A stretch of 64,000 nt of DNA from positions 1,550,001 through 1,614,000 of the forward strand of contig RCSZ01000007.1 in the NCBI GenBank assembly GCA_014898425.1, written 5' to 3'. The notes under the pieces were generated by a model. That model worked only from the letters and a program-made list of their open reading frames with translations, made no database searches and was not told where the DNA came from. Of this stretch, positions 12,123 through 22,386 are shown piece after piece. The stretch's first letter is position 1. The number at the start of each line of letters is the position of its first letter. The translations under genes and the position numbers were made by a program. This DNA is from Botryotinia globosa. Lineage: Eukaryota > Ascomycota > Leotiomycetes > Helotiales > Sclerotiniaceae.

Positions 12123-13590
12123 CTAGAGAATCTTCTCTATTGCACTTTTCACACCCTCACTGATAGTCCCCATTATGCTGCTACCTTTATTCCATCGAGA
12201 CCGATTTGTTTTCGCAGACAGGTAGGATCTGCGTCCGAAAGACATCGCTTTGCTGTTTTTGTGTCTAGTTAGCATACTTGAATAGAAGTATAGGATTAGA
12301 ATTAGTGTTGCTTACGGATCCTTCCTGATCTCCCTGCGAGTGGTCTGATCTCTATCAACTGCAGCGACCCATTTGCTGCAAACGTCTTGAAACAATTTCT
12401 TGACAACCGGATCCTTCAATAGTAGCGCCTCCATAATATATGCACTATCTTTATCAGTCTCGCCTTCTGCGGGTAGGCTTTCGTTGATCTGCGTCTTTAT
12501 TTTCTGAAAAGTAGTCTCAAACTCGCTGACAACTTGCCGATCGATGTATTCGAGATTTCGCAAGTCAAATCGCATGTTAATGAGTTTTCGAAATGCAGAA
12601 CTCCCTTTGAACCTTTGAGCACCTTTGTTTGTTATGCCATACCCATTTTCAAACCAGTCTGAGTCGTCTTCCATAGGCTTGATTTCCATTCTCTGCAAGT
12701 CTGCTAAGCATCTATTCGTTTGATTAGTAAGTTCACCATCGTCTTTCACTAATTGATATTACTGACCTTCCGCCATGAGCAGCAGAATTGCCTTCCTCAA
12801 TCAGGGTTGAGTTTCTAAAATTGCCTGGCTTTGAAAGCTCCCTCTTGCGGCCAAGTATCTGCACTGCAACCTCGATCAGTGGCTCGTATTTTTTGTCAAG
12901 AGTTGCGAGATCTGCGATGGAGGAAGTCTTAAGGTTGGAAATCTCCATGCTTTTTGTCTGAAGAGATGTCGTATGTTCTTTTGCCATATTTTCAACAAGC
13001 AGGCTGTTTTGGTTCTTCCATTCAAGTAGCTGGGCAATTTTGGTGTCCTGTCTCTGGATAATCCTGTCCGCTTCTATTAACTCTTTGCGAGCCATTTTCA
13101 ACTCTATTTCCTTTGAGTCGTCTAAGATAGGCATGGCGACTGGCTCAATCTTCTTCTCAGCATGGTGATTTTTCTGCCCAGAGAGTAGTTCAGAACCGGC
13201 AACATGAGCTTTAGGAATCACTTTTGTTCCGCGTTTTTGTAGTTCCGCCCAAGTTATTCCTTCTCCCCCCTGGTTCATCGAGAACTGTATAGTACTCTTA
13301 GTAGAATCTGCTGTTCGAGTCTCCAATACATCTATGACTGTAGGAAGCTCGGTGGTGTTTGGTTGTTCGTTTGTTTCACCCACGGTACTCCCCCTTGTAT
13401 TGAACACTATCTCTAACTTACGAACGACTTCTTCTTTCCTGTCTTCGGGTACTAAACTCAAGTTAAAGAACCCATGTTTGAGATCTATCACAAACGTTTC
13501 TCGGTCTGCTTCGGGGATATCCATGAATTTGATGACGTCTTCATTGACCGAGAATCTCTTATTTCGGGAAGACGATTGTGAAGCCGACAT
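12123..13590 (-). CDS. Array member 5: intact coiled-coil/AAHGG protein, subfamily A
   Basis: Three exons (13590-12767, 12711-12316, 12252-12123; introns of 55 and 63 nt) give 449 residues, a whole number of codons. The N-terminal ~150 residues are less coiled than in the paralogues and contain MSASQSSSRNKRFSVNEDV. A coiled coil follows at ~165-245, then ILGRKRELSKPGNFRNS and IEEGNSAAHGG (His at ~272). The phase-2 intron lies after GG, followed by CLADLQRM, then GYGITNKGAQRFKGSSAF and LINMRFDLRNLEYID. The last exon (PKAMSFGRRSYLSAK) is basic and matches the last exon of member 3 in position and phase. Function unknown. Confidence 0.85.
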
Positions 13591-14784
13591 CGTAGAAATT
13601 TCGGAAAGACGGACTATATTTGGGAGTAATTGTTGAATAGTGGAGAGGTGAGGCTGTCACTACGTCGGAGAAATAATTGAGGTTGTGTGAAAGAGGCAGG
13701 TTTCAAGAACTGATTGGAAATCGTGTTTGTATTATTGCAATCAAAGTAATGTCGTAGTCTTAAATCAAACAAAGTAATAACAATTTCAACACTACTCGAG
13801 TATGGTTCTTTCAGTTTCTGATTCACAATTTTTTTTCCCTGAGTATACAACTGAAGTCATACAGGGTTATTTTCCCCCGAGATTAACCCTTTGCCTCATT
13901 AAAACATGCAATCTCGGGTGAGCTTTTGACTCTTTTCAAGTAGTGAATTTGGTAAAAACTAATTCATTTTCAATGCAATAAAGATTTACTAAAATTGAGG
14001 GGTGGAGACATAGCTGTCAAGGTTCATGAAGAAAATAGGTAGATTAACAAGGTATTTAAACAGAATATTCATGATGAAGTATGCAACAGTGTACTGCTAA
14101 GGTTGAATCATCTATTATATAGGCTACAGTATATATGTATGCAGATTTGAAAACAGAACTCGTAAAAGCATAATCAATGCACACTTTCCAATAGAGTGGC
14201 TCTAAACTTGCTTGTGTCTTCCATAAACGATGTGTTTTACTGCTAGGCGAAGTTTTTAGGGGGGGGGGGGGGGGGGGGGGGGGTAAAAGAACATGAGATA
14301 AGGTCGTGAGTAAAGACTGTATATTGTGAAACAGAAATCCCAGTGAATAGGAAGACTCAGCAAAGTTCAGGGCCAACTTCCATCTCGAAAGGAAAGTTTA
14401 TCTTTGTAGAATTGTTCTGCTGAATGGGTCATGGATAACTAACCATTCAGGATAGTTTCATTACACTTTGGGATGTTCCAGCATGACCAGACCAAAGCCT
14501 GTTCATTACGAGTTTTTAAGATTCTTATCAGTATAGGATTAGATGTATGAGACTAGGAAACTAACTCTCAGTCTCGAGGTTGACTAGATGTGGTGTATTG
14601 TTGCAATTTGTTTGACCAAAGTTATGAGCTAGATCAGGTACTGATCTCATCTTAATGTGAACAGTTTCGGATCCCACCTATTAGAAGATAACCAAAGTCC
14701 AAATGAGAAAACTCCAGGCTAGTTCCAGTATTTTTATCCCCTTCGCTTCATATAAAGCCCCAATCAAATCTCTTTAAATCCGTT
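13591..14784. other. Intergenic stretch between member 5 and the relict copy
   Basis: Spacer without a credible gene. It contains a homopolymer of about 25 G (14259-14283). A frame across that run (14056-14376, minus) owes its length to poly-Pro from the homopolymer and is not called. Confidence 0.5.
14259..14283. repeat. Poly-G run (about 25 nt)
   Basis: An uninterrupted run of G on the plus strand, between array member 5 and the relict copy. Such runs are length-unstable and the exact count in an assembly is unreliable. Confidence 0.9.
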
Positions 14785-15700
14785 TAAAGTTGACATTCAA
14801 TTTTGGTTTAATTTTCAAGCTCCTTGAATGCGTTAGATATACTTTAGCTATGAGAACTACCATTGGATGCTGCAGCTGGTGAAGATTCATTTCCTTTGTA
14901 GACTCCAGGTCTAGAGGCAACTGAAGCTTGAAGCTCTCATAGCTTTCCGCCAGCTGAGTTAAGTTGCAAAATGATAAACGGCCATTGATGAGCTCAGGGT
15001 CTTCTTGTACTTTTCCGGAATACTAGTTTCTGAGACTATTATTGAGGCAGCATCTGGAATATTGGGGTGGATTTTGTATCATGACCATATTTATCACATC
15101 ATACATAGGCATCGCGTGCTGTATCATTGCTAGATTGTATGAGGCCCTCCCTGCAGACAGCGCCGACCAATTCTGGGTCAAGATTCCAGTTCTATTCTTC
15201 GGGCCCGAATCTTAAGGTTGATGTTATCTGTTAAATCTACTCGGGATTCATCATCTTTTCACTCAATATTCAAGTCTTCAAGTACTTGCCCCCTGCAGAT
15301 GAATTCCGGAATCCATTGCTGAGCTATTCCATCACACAGCTTCTTCCATGTTCTTCGCTGGTCCATCTTCGTACTTTTGGTGTAGTAGCGATTTCTTCAA
15401 GCTAGTCTAAGACGCTTTGCTATCCTGTCTCGTGAAATTGCGAGATAAGGATATGACTTAGAGAGAACTTGTGAGCTTGTAGACACGGATTTAACATCTT
15501 GATCTGGAAGGAGCAAACTCTTCTTCCGCAATCTTCGGGGGTTTCTCTGTGATGAATTCTTAGAGCTGCCTCACATCAATTCTATAACAATTATTCGGTG
15601 AGATTTAGTCCCTAGAGTGAGGTTTCTTGGGGGTTGCCAGCTCAATCTTCTTTTCTGCTAACTTCCGCTTTCGTTCGATGGTGCCGACCTGAGGAATGGA
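14785..15700 (-). pseudogene. Relict array member (between 5 and 6)
   Basis: Three separate minus-strand stretches resemble member 6. At ~15690-15615 is a charged segment QVGTIERKRKLAEKKIELAT ending at a stop. At ~15225-15190 is NLKIRARRIELES, which matches LKIRARKLELDF just upstream of the motif in member 6. At ~15000-14800 is a long open stretch (DPELINGRLSFCNLTQLAES) at the place of member 6's SPELVLKSS region. They lie in different frames with several stops between them, and the AAHG core is unrecognisable or only hinted at (SYNLAMIQHA). I read this as a heavily decayed copy. The boundaries are approximate. Confidence 0.5.
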
Positions 15701-15994
15701 TCAACCCTGGCAAAATTATCATGGATTGAACTGAGAACATACGTCACCGGCCTGGGCAAAGTTCTTCTACCCCATTCCCTAGCTGTGGCCAGACTCAACG
15801 AAGTTGTATGATTAGATTAGAAGTCTAAGAGAGTTGGAAGAAAAGACTGAATCTGAAATATAATGGTGGCTAAAAGCCTGTGAAATTTTCATTACAAGTA
15901 AAGAGTATTTGATTCAAGAGCTAGTTAGGTTACAATAGGTACCCTCCCTCATCTGAAGTGTTGCATTCATGGATAGAATGACATCATGTTTCTC

Positions 15995-17522
15995 TCAACT
16001 TTGCTTTGATCTTTTGCGGGAAAGACTTAGATTTGCACGGAAACTTCTATGTGCAGCCTTCAGCTTGGACATTATACGTTGGAGGTCTCCAAATTCCTTC
16101 ATCATTTCTTCGTCCTCCTCAAAATCATCATCATTCGCAAACTCTTCTAGGGCAGAAATCCTATCGACGAGACCTTTGATACGCTTTCTGAGCGTACCAT
16201 ATGCATTACCTACAATACCCTCAAGATTCCATAACCTGAGATTCTCGTACCAGTTAATCAAGTAAACCAAGTAAGAGAATCCTGGATCCTGGGGTGAATG
16301 CGGTTTTGATGACTTGAGTACAAGCTCAGGAGAGACAATATAATTCAACAGGAATTGCTCCCTGAGTCCAGGGCATCGGTTCAAAGTCGCACTCCCGCTT
16401 TCGGTGCTAACTTCAACGACGGGTCAAATTTACCAATCATATGAGCATCGGCAATTGCATCTGCACCATGTGCAGCAAAGTTTCCGGGGTTTAAAATATT
16501 ATCTCTAGCTGTAGACCCGGTTCTGGCTGCGAAATCAAGCTCCAACTTGCGAGCTCGAATCTTAAGGCCTATCTCGGATAATGGCTTCCTGAACGATTCT
16601 GTCTCTTCGATAAAATTTTGGTCGGAACTTGCAATGCTTCCCTTCTGGCAGATATACGTAAGTTGACTGGACAAATGTTCGATGTCATCTTCATTAATCA
16701 CTTTTCCCTCGGCATCCAGCTGCACCACCTTGACTACGTGATGGAGTTTCTTCTCTGCGACAAGTTAGTACCAGTAGATACTGATCCAAACTGCAAGTTT
16801 TCTTACCTTGAACTAATCCGTCTACAAGTTCGAGGACTTCCAAAGTGCCAGAAATCGGTCCAGAGTTTGGTTGCGTACTTGAAGGGAGTAGAGTTTCCTG
16901 CGCTATGATTCTATCTTTGTCTGCCAATATTTGATTTACGTTCGAAATGATACGATCCTTTTCTGCGATAACTCGGTCATTGTTATTGACGGTTCTCTTG
17001 AGAGCCTCATTTTCTTCGCAAAGGGTCTTGAGAGCGTCGGTCTGCTTGAGCGCTTTGAGTTCTTTAGTTTGATTCTCGTACCCAAAGTGTAGTATCATAT
17101 ATCCTTTTCGCCAGTGCTCCAATCTAGAGCCAGCATCGGGGACTTCTTGCTTGGAGCTTTCACTCGAGGTCTTATGAAGACAATGTTCCTCTTTGCAACT
17201 CTTTTCTTGCCATGCATTGACTTTTTGAAGTTTCTCAATGGTGATGTCTCAGTCCTCGATAATTTGATCTTTTTCTCATACAGTCGTGTGGAGTTCTTTT
17301 ATCTTTCGATTAGTTTGGGAGGCGTTGACCATAGCTGATCTGAAAGAGCTGCGAATGGAATAGCTTTCTTCTTTCTCCTTTTTCAAAAGAGTATCCTTCT
17401 CCTCGAGCTGCTTTTTCAAATCGCATATCAGAGCCTACCAAGTAGTCAGTCACAAGCAGCTTCACAACAAATTTAAAATGCAAACAAACCTTAATGGGCT
17501 GGAAAATCTCATCTTCTTCCAT
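15995..17522 (-). pseudogene. Array member 6: broken coiled-coil/AAHG gene, subfamily B
   Basis: ATG at 17522 (MEEDEIFQPIK), a 55-nt intron (17489-17435), a coiled-coil exon (17434-16807), a 52-nt intron with a TACTAAC branch site (16806-16755), and a final exon carrying LSEIGLKIRARKLELDF, NPGNFAAHGADAIADAHM, then NYIVSPELVLKSS and INWYENLRLWN. Two TGA stops (17276-17278 and 17249-17251) interrupt the coiled coil; both fit CGA-to-TGA transitions because Arg suits both positions. The frame also shifts near 16382 between AGVRL and NRCPGLREQF. Splice signals are intact, so the decay is probably recent. The C-terminus has an acidic patch (DDDFEEDEEMMKE) and a basic end. Confidence 0.75.
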
Positions 17523-18503
17523 CTTGTAAGATCGCCCACCAATTTCCAAATGCAAGACTGCGAATTTTGTTCTCTTGATTGTGAAGACGGGGCAAAATAA
17601 CGTCAAGAAAATCTGCCAACAACTCCAAATTTGCAGAGACCAAAGTGCGCCTCAAATCCAGAAACCAAGAAAAAGCACAGTAGTGAAAAGTAACGTCAAT
17701 TTTTATGCACCGATTGGATTAAAGACACCGGTAAACAAATTATCGTGATGGGATTCCTGAGAGCGACAGCAAATGAAAGTGAAATTGAGAGACTATACGA
17801 TCAAGATCGAAGTCACAGAAATCAACTTGCGTCCCTGATAAATAAATTAAAAGGTAGCGCACTCGCGTTTGTTATCGTCCATTTTTCACCATCCTGCTGA
17901 TTTTAATGTGGTCAAAAGGTTGCGTGTATTGGGGGCAAAGTGGACAAAAGAGACGAGACGAGAGATTTTGGAATAAAAGAAAAGTCGCGGAGAAATTTTA
18001 TGCCGGATTGAGAATTGAAGTGTATGGAGAGTGAATTACTTGCCATGTCTGACATCTTGATGGCAGAAAATATGTCGATTTAAACTTGGGAGATTTCGTT
18101 TTGATCCTGACTGAGTGTTAACTTGGTTGAATTTAGGATTATTTCGCGGGATTCAAACCAAGCGCTGGACAGAGGAAGAGATTATTTTATAGATGGGAGA
18201 TGGATATATTAGGGGATTGCTTCTACACAGTAATGATCCGACAAAGCAATCAAGCGCTGTTAGTAGATCGCCAACAGGGCAAGCTAGAGCAATGTCTCCA
18301 GCTTTGTGATGGATTCTGGAGAATCATGTTTGTGTATTGACTCTTGTCTATGATCTAACTACACTGTTTTGTGACAGCTTGAGGCAAGCAAAATTGTAAT
18401 ATTATACTTAACCCCATCCTTGTTTGATACAAATCTAATTCCACCCGTTGGGATCTGCCACTCCCCAAGGGCTAACGCAATTTTCTTCTGATACCTGCTG
18501 CTT
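17523..18503. other. Intergenic stretch between array members 6 and 7
   Basis: Spacer with no credible ORF, RNA gene or repeat that I can identify. Confidence 0.5.
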
Positions 18504-19770
18504 TTATGCATCCGTCTCTAAATTTTGTTGAGGTAGATCATTTCTACTTGCCATGGTTCCAGTTCCTCTGCTTCCTCTAGATACCCTACCTCCCCTAGTT
18601 GCCTTCCCTCCTCTAGCTGTCCTAACTCCCCTATCTCTCCAACCTCTAGTTGTCCTGCTCCAGTCTCTGCGCATTGAATTTGGATAGGAAAGAGAAAGAG
18701 TAGCAGGACTAGCACCCCATGTATCTTCGAGCGACCTTTCTTTGGTAGTTCCTATACACGGTCCCCAACCATCATCTATCGGATTCTGACTTTCATCAGA
18801 GAATAATCTGATGCTGGATACCGATGGAAGCCCATCCCAGTCAAGAGGAACCGGTTGGTGAGGGAGACCAGCATTCCTATGGGGAGGAGTATCAATTTGA
18901 TCCTCAAAATATTGACTTTTGACTCATACCAGGCTCCGAAAGCTCTTCCGTTGGACTCTTGTTGTTGATGGGAGACTCTGATCTATGAGTATCCTCGATT
19001 GACCAATCATGTCCCCCAACTTGAACGTGATCGACTTATAAGAAAATAGATTGATCGACTCGTTGATATTTTATCTTGTTCATATTTTCCTCCTTTAGGT
19101 ACAGGCTTTCTAGTTCTCAGAGGATAGAGTCCCACTTAGGTAGCCACAGCCATTCACGCTTATGAGCTGTGAATGGATATATGCCGTGTTTCCCACTCTC
19201 TGTGACGAAATCTGTCTTGAGATAATCTCGATTAGTGCGCCATTGTTTGATGCGAGCGAACCAGTTAATCACTTTGATCAACGACTCAAGGCGATCATGG
19301 CTAGCCATTGAAATAATCTCGATTGGAGAATGGTGGTAAGTTTGTCTGTATAGCTCGTCATCATGAGGCGTTTCGCATTTGTAATCAAACAGCTCAGGGA
19401 CAAACATTACAGCGTCAAGTAAAGCGTCAGCATAATGTGCGACCTCGCCTCCCTTCTCAATGATAGTCATATCCCTTCCTTGCGGAGTTTTCAGCCGTTC
19501 TAAATGACGACTTCGAATTGCAAAGTTGGCTTGTCGTGGAAGCGCGCGTAATGTAGCACAGAACTCTTTCTTTTTCAATATTTCCTGTAGTCTCCTGCGA
19601 TCCAATTCACGCCGCCTTGTCACTTTGTCATGGGTCTGAGTGCTATCACTAATATGCGTTCTTTTGATATCAGAAAGGGCAAGGTTCAGATCGACAGTCG
19701 TCTTGAGCGTTTGACGGATGTTTCTCAACCATGCATCAACGTCAATGACTGAATGTTCATTTGATACCAT
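18504..19770 (-). CDS. Array member 7: AHYAD-type domain with RG-rich tail, subfamily B (structure uncertain)
   Basis: From ATG 19770 (MVSNEHSVIDVDAWLRNIRQ) 217 residues read to a TGA at 19117. They contain RSRHLERLKTPQGRD, then IIEKGGEVAHYADALLDA (His ~112) and the subfamily B tail INWFARIKQWR. Beyond this, protein-like sequence resumes on the same strand (VQVGGHDWSIEDTHRSESP at ~19035, and LPHQPVPLDWDGLPSVSS). It ends with an RG-rich tail (RTTRGWRDRGVRTARGG) that stops at 18504. A donor GTGAAT at ~19160 with an acceptor TTATAAG at ~19035 would join the two in phase. Another frame change near 18945 needs an unseen intron or is a 1-nt lesion. So this is either a spliced gene with an RG-rich tail or a shorter gene plus degraded 3' exons. 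Confidence 0.55.
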
Positions 19771-20952
19771 TCTCGAATTCGAATTTTTGATATCAAAGTA
19801 CCGCAATTACATAAGTGTACTTGACAGTGAAAGTTGATCAAGACGACTGCTCTCGATCACATGATTTACCGGCGGAGCTCACTTAAATGGCAGATACACT
19901 TGTACCAAGCACTTGATTGCCCTCTGGTTTCGTCAACACTCTCCAGCGTTGTTTCACTCGGGAATATGTATTCAAAACACACACTCCCATGTCATTGCAT
20001 TTGGAGTTCACCCTCACTTTTTTTCCCAGTGGGTAAAATTTTGTGTTTGACTTGAGTGAAGGTACTTCCATTCGTCATCGCACTTTTACACTCCCACGTT
20101 CTACCTGAGAGGCACACTTCAAAGCACATAGAAGTCTCCCATTCCAAGCAAATCATAAAGCACACATCTATCTCTGGACTTAAATGTCTTATCATTAATC
20201 TGAATCGTCCAATCTTCAGTGTCATCAAACTATATACAAAAGAGAACTAAAACTCCTAGTCCATTGGGTATTTTCTGTTGCTTTCTAAAGGAAATTCGTA
20301 TGCAAGCGTTATGCAGGTGTATCTGTTCGGTCCGTCTAATATAAGTTTCGTGTAGCCAAATTCGTTATCATAAATGTCGTAAATCCGTCCATATCCATAT
20401 TCCATCTCATTCTCGTTTCCATGTTTCAAATTGATGCTTCATCATGCGTCATGCCTTCAAGCCAGCGAACTCTCTCCAACTCTTCACACCCACATTTCCT
20501 CCCCTCATTTCCAAAAGCACAAACTGCGTAAGGAGCTCTCGACGCGTGGGGAATTCCACTTCCAATTCCAACCTCGTCGCTGCGCAGTAAGCGCTGCACA
20601 CTCACCCACCAACCAACCCAGCATCAACCCAGTTCTCACACACACCAACATATCTTCCATCTCCACATCCAATGTTCCCATTCCACACCATTCGAGATCA
20701 ATCTCGAAATCCACGTCCAGCAAATCTTCCAAACCGGAACTAATCCAATCATTTTGCTCCACCCACCACACTATCCAGAGCATGAATTGACAAAGCATAA
20801 TCAAAGCCAACATGGTCCACCTAATCACACTCTTCACGATACCTCCTTCCATCCTCATTCCCATCCCGCCTTCAAAAGAGTCCATCCCGCTTCCAAAAAA
20901 CACACCCACTTTTCGCACATTCAGTATATAATATGACATCTTTAAAAATAAT
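19771..20952. other. Intergenic stretch between array members 7 and 8
   Basis: Frames on both strands at 20431-20939 (119 and 144 codons) arise over a pyrimidine-rich tract and mirror each other. Neither has recognisable domains or splice structure. I call no gene. This is also the 3' region of member 8. Confidence 0.4.
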
Positions 20953-22386
20953 TTATGATACAGTATCTCTTCTGCCGAACGGCAATCTCGATACCCGAGT
21001 GGACTTTGCTACTTTCGCAACAATAGTTTCAAGTGGAACCTGAAGCTGTTCTCCACAATCACAAGCACAAGGAAGATAATCAGACTTACCATTGCCTGAT
21101 CCCAATCCCACGCTTCGTCTAACCTTCATGTTTCTTCTTTTCTCATCGAGATAACATGCCTTGAGCTTCTTACGGGTGATGTTTCCACAATATTCGCGCA
21201 CGGCGTCGAGATCCATGTCCTCGAATGTTGTGTCGATGTTCTTAGTCCAGGTTTTGAAGAATTCGGTTTCCATGTAGTCTGATTTGCGCCAGGCCTTGAC
21301 AGACGAATGCCAGCGGAGCATTTCAATAAATTCGGCGCAATCTTGGAGACGAAGGACGGTTTGCCAGCTTGCCCAGTACAGTTCCTTGAAAGTTTCCTCG
21401 TCTGTACGTTTTTCGAACGCAATACCCGGGACATGAGAGAAGAGAGTGGCGTCAGTAATAGGTCGTCCATTATAAACGCTCGAATTACCCAGCTCGTAAA
21501 TAGCGTTGCTTTCCTTGGCTTTGGGATCGTATGCAGAGTTTCTTTCGAGGAAACGGTTACGGACACGTTGGCCGACAAAGAAAAGATGCTTCATCGATTT
21601 TCGCTGTTGGCTAAGTGCAGAGCGGACAGTTTCGGCGATGTATTCTTGGATCTTGGGGTTTTCTTTCCACTCTGAAACTTGGCCTTCGGGATTAACAAAG
21701 GTAGTTTCACTTTGAAGTTCTTCGTGTGGAGGTGCACCATAGTCGAAATCTGGGTGAGATGTATTTTCAAGCTTGCGCTTCAATTCAGAGTTTTCGACTA
21801 GCAAGGCACCAACGTCGATTTTGCCCTTATGGTTCACGGCTTCTTCATAAAGTCTGACTTTCTCTGCCAGTTTTTGATTCTCCTCAGACAATTGCTCGCA
21901 TTCTAGTGTCTTCATACCGAGTGATGACTCTAGATTGAAGAATTTGATGTTGGTCTCTTCTTCCCGAATCTCAGTTGATAATTGTCCATTTCTCTTGATG
22001 AAGTATTGAACAATTTCGTTCTTCTCTAGTAACTTGGAGTTGACTTCCTTGAGTCCTGATTCGATTTTCTTTGCCAATGCAGCAAGAGCCACCGCTTCAG
22101 AATGTTCAGAAACCATATCTTCAGCGCATTTCTTGAGATCTAATTTCTTCACTGCGAGGCGGTCTTCTGGCGTTTCTACTGGAGTGCTCTCTTCCTCTTC
22201 GAAGACGATTCCAGTCTCATCATGAGTGTTTTCGTCATCTTCGAAGATGGCGCCGAGACGTTCACCAGGAGTCTCATCTGGGTAATTATCTTCATCCTCG
22301 AAAACCACTCCAGAGTCTTCCATGAGGTCATGTTCGGGAGCTGATGAGGTGGGTTCGACCATGTTAAAATATCCAGATTCTGTCAT
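20953..22386 (-). CDS. Array member 8: acidic-repeat coiled-coil protein, subfamily B
   Basis: A 477-residue frame from an ATG in good context (CACCATGAC). The N-terminus has three imperfect acidic repeats (GVVFEDEDNYPDETP at ~27-41, GAIFEDDENTHDE at ~45, GIVFEEEESTPVETP at ~59). A coiled coil covers ~80-205. The family domain follows: VRNRFLERNSAYDPKAK, then IYELGNSSVYNGRPITDATL (~296-315), the core being diverged (VYNG in place of AHGG), then EMLRWHSSVKAWR. A GTAAGT donor lies just after GSGNG near the 3' end with CAG acceptors 44-50 nt on. If spliced, the protein ends a few residues later instead of with the 40-odd-residue basic tail. It is the first gene of the array. Function unknown. 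Confidence 0.75.
   Translation of the reverse strand: MTESGYFNMVEPTSSAPEHDLMEDSGVVFEDEDNYPDETPGERLGAIFEDDENTHDETGIVFEEEESTPVETPEDRLAVKKLDLKKCAEDMVSEHSEAVALAALAKKIESGLKEVNSKLLEKNEIVQYFIKRNGQLSTEIREEETNIKFFNLESSLGMKTLECEQLSEENQKLAEKVRLYEEAVNHKGKIDVGALLVENSELKRKLENTSHPDFDYGAPPHEELQSETTFVNPEGQVSEWKENPKIQEYIAETVRSALSQQRKSMKHLFFVGQRVRNRFLERNSAYDPKAKESNAIYELGNSSVYNGRPITDATLFSHVPGIAFEKRTDEETFKELYWASWQTVLRLQDCAEFIEMLRWHSSVKAWRKSDYMETEFFKTWTKNIDTTFEDMDLDAVREYCGNITRKKLKACYLDEKRRNMKVRRSVGLGSGNGKSDYLPCACDCGEQLQVPLETIVAKVAKSTRVSRLPFGRRDTVS

Noticed and set aside
14056..14376. Minus-strand frame of 106 codons with a poly-Pro run
   Set aside because: The frame is created by the 25-nt G homopolymer; its start is not ATG-supported and nothing outside the run looks like protein.
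20431..20939. Overlapping frames on both strands (119 and 144 codons)
   Set aside because: They mirror each other over a pyrimidine-rich tract, have skewed composition (Ser/Pro/His against Trp/Gly/Met), and no family match or splice structure.
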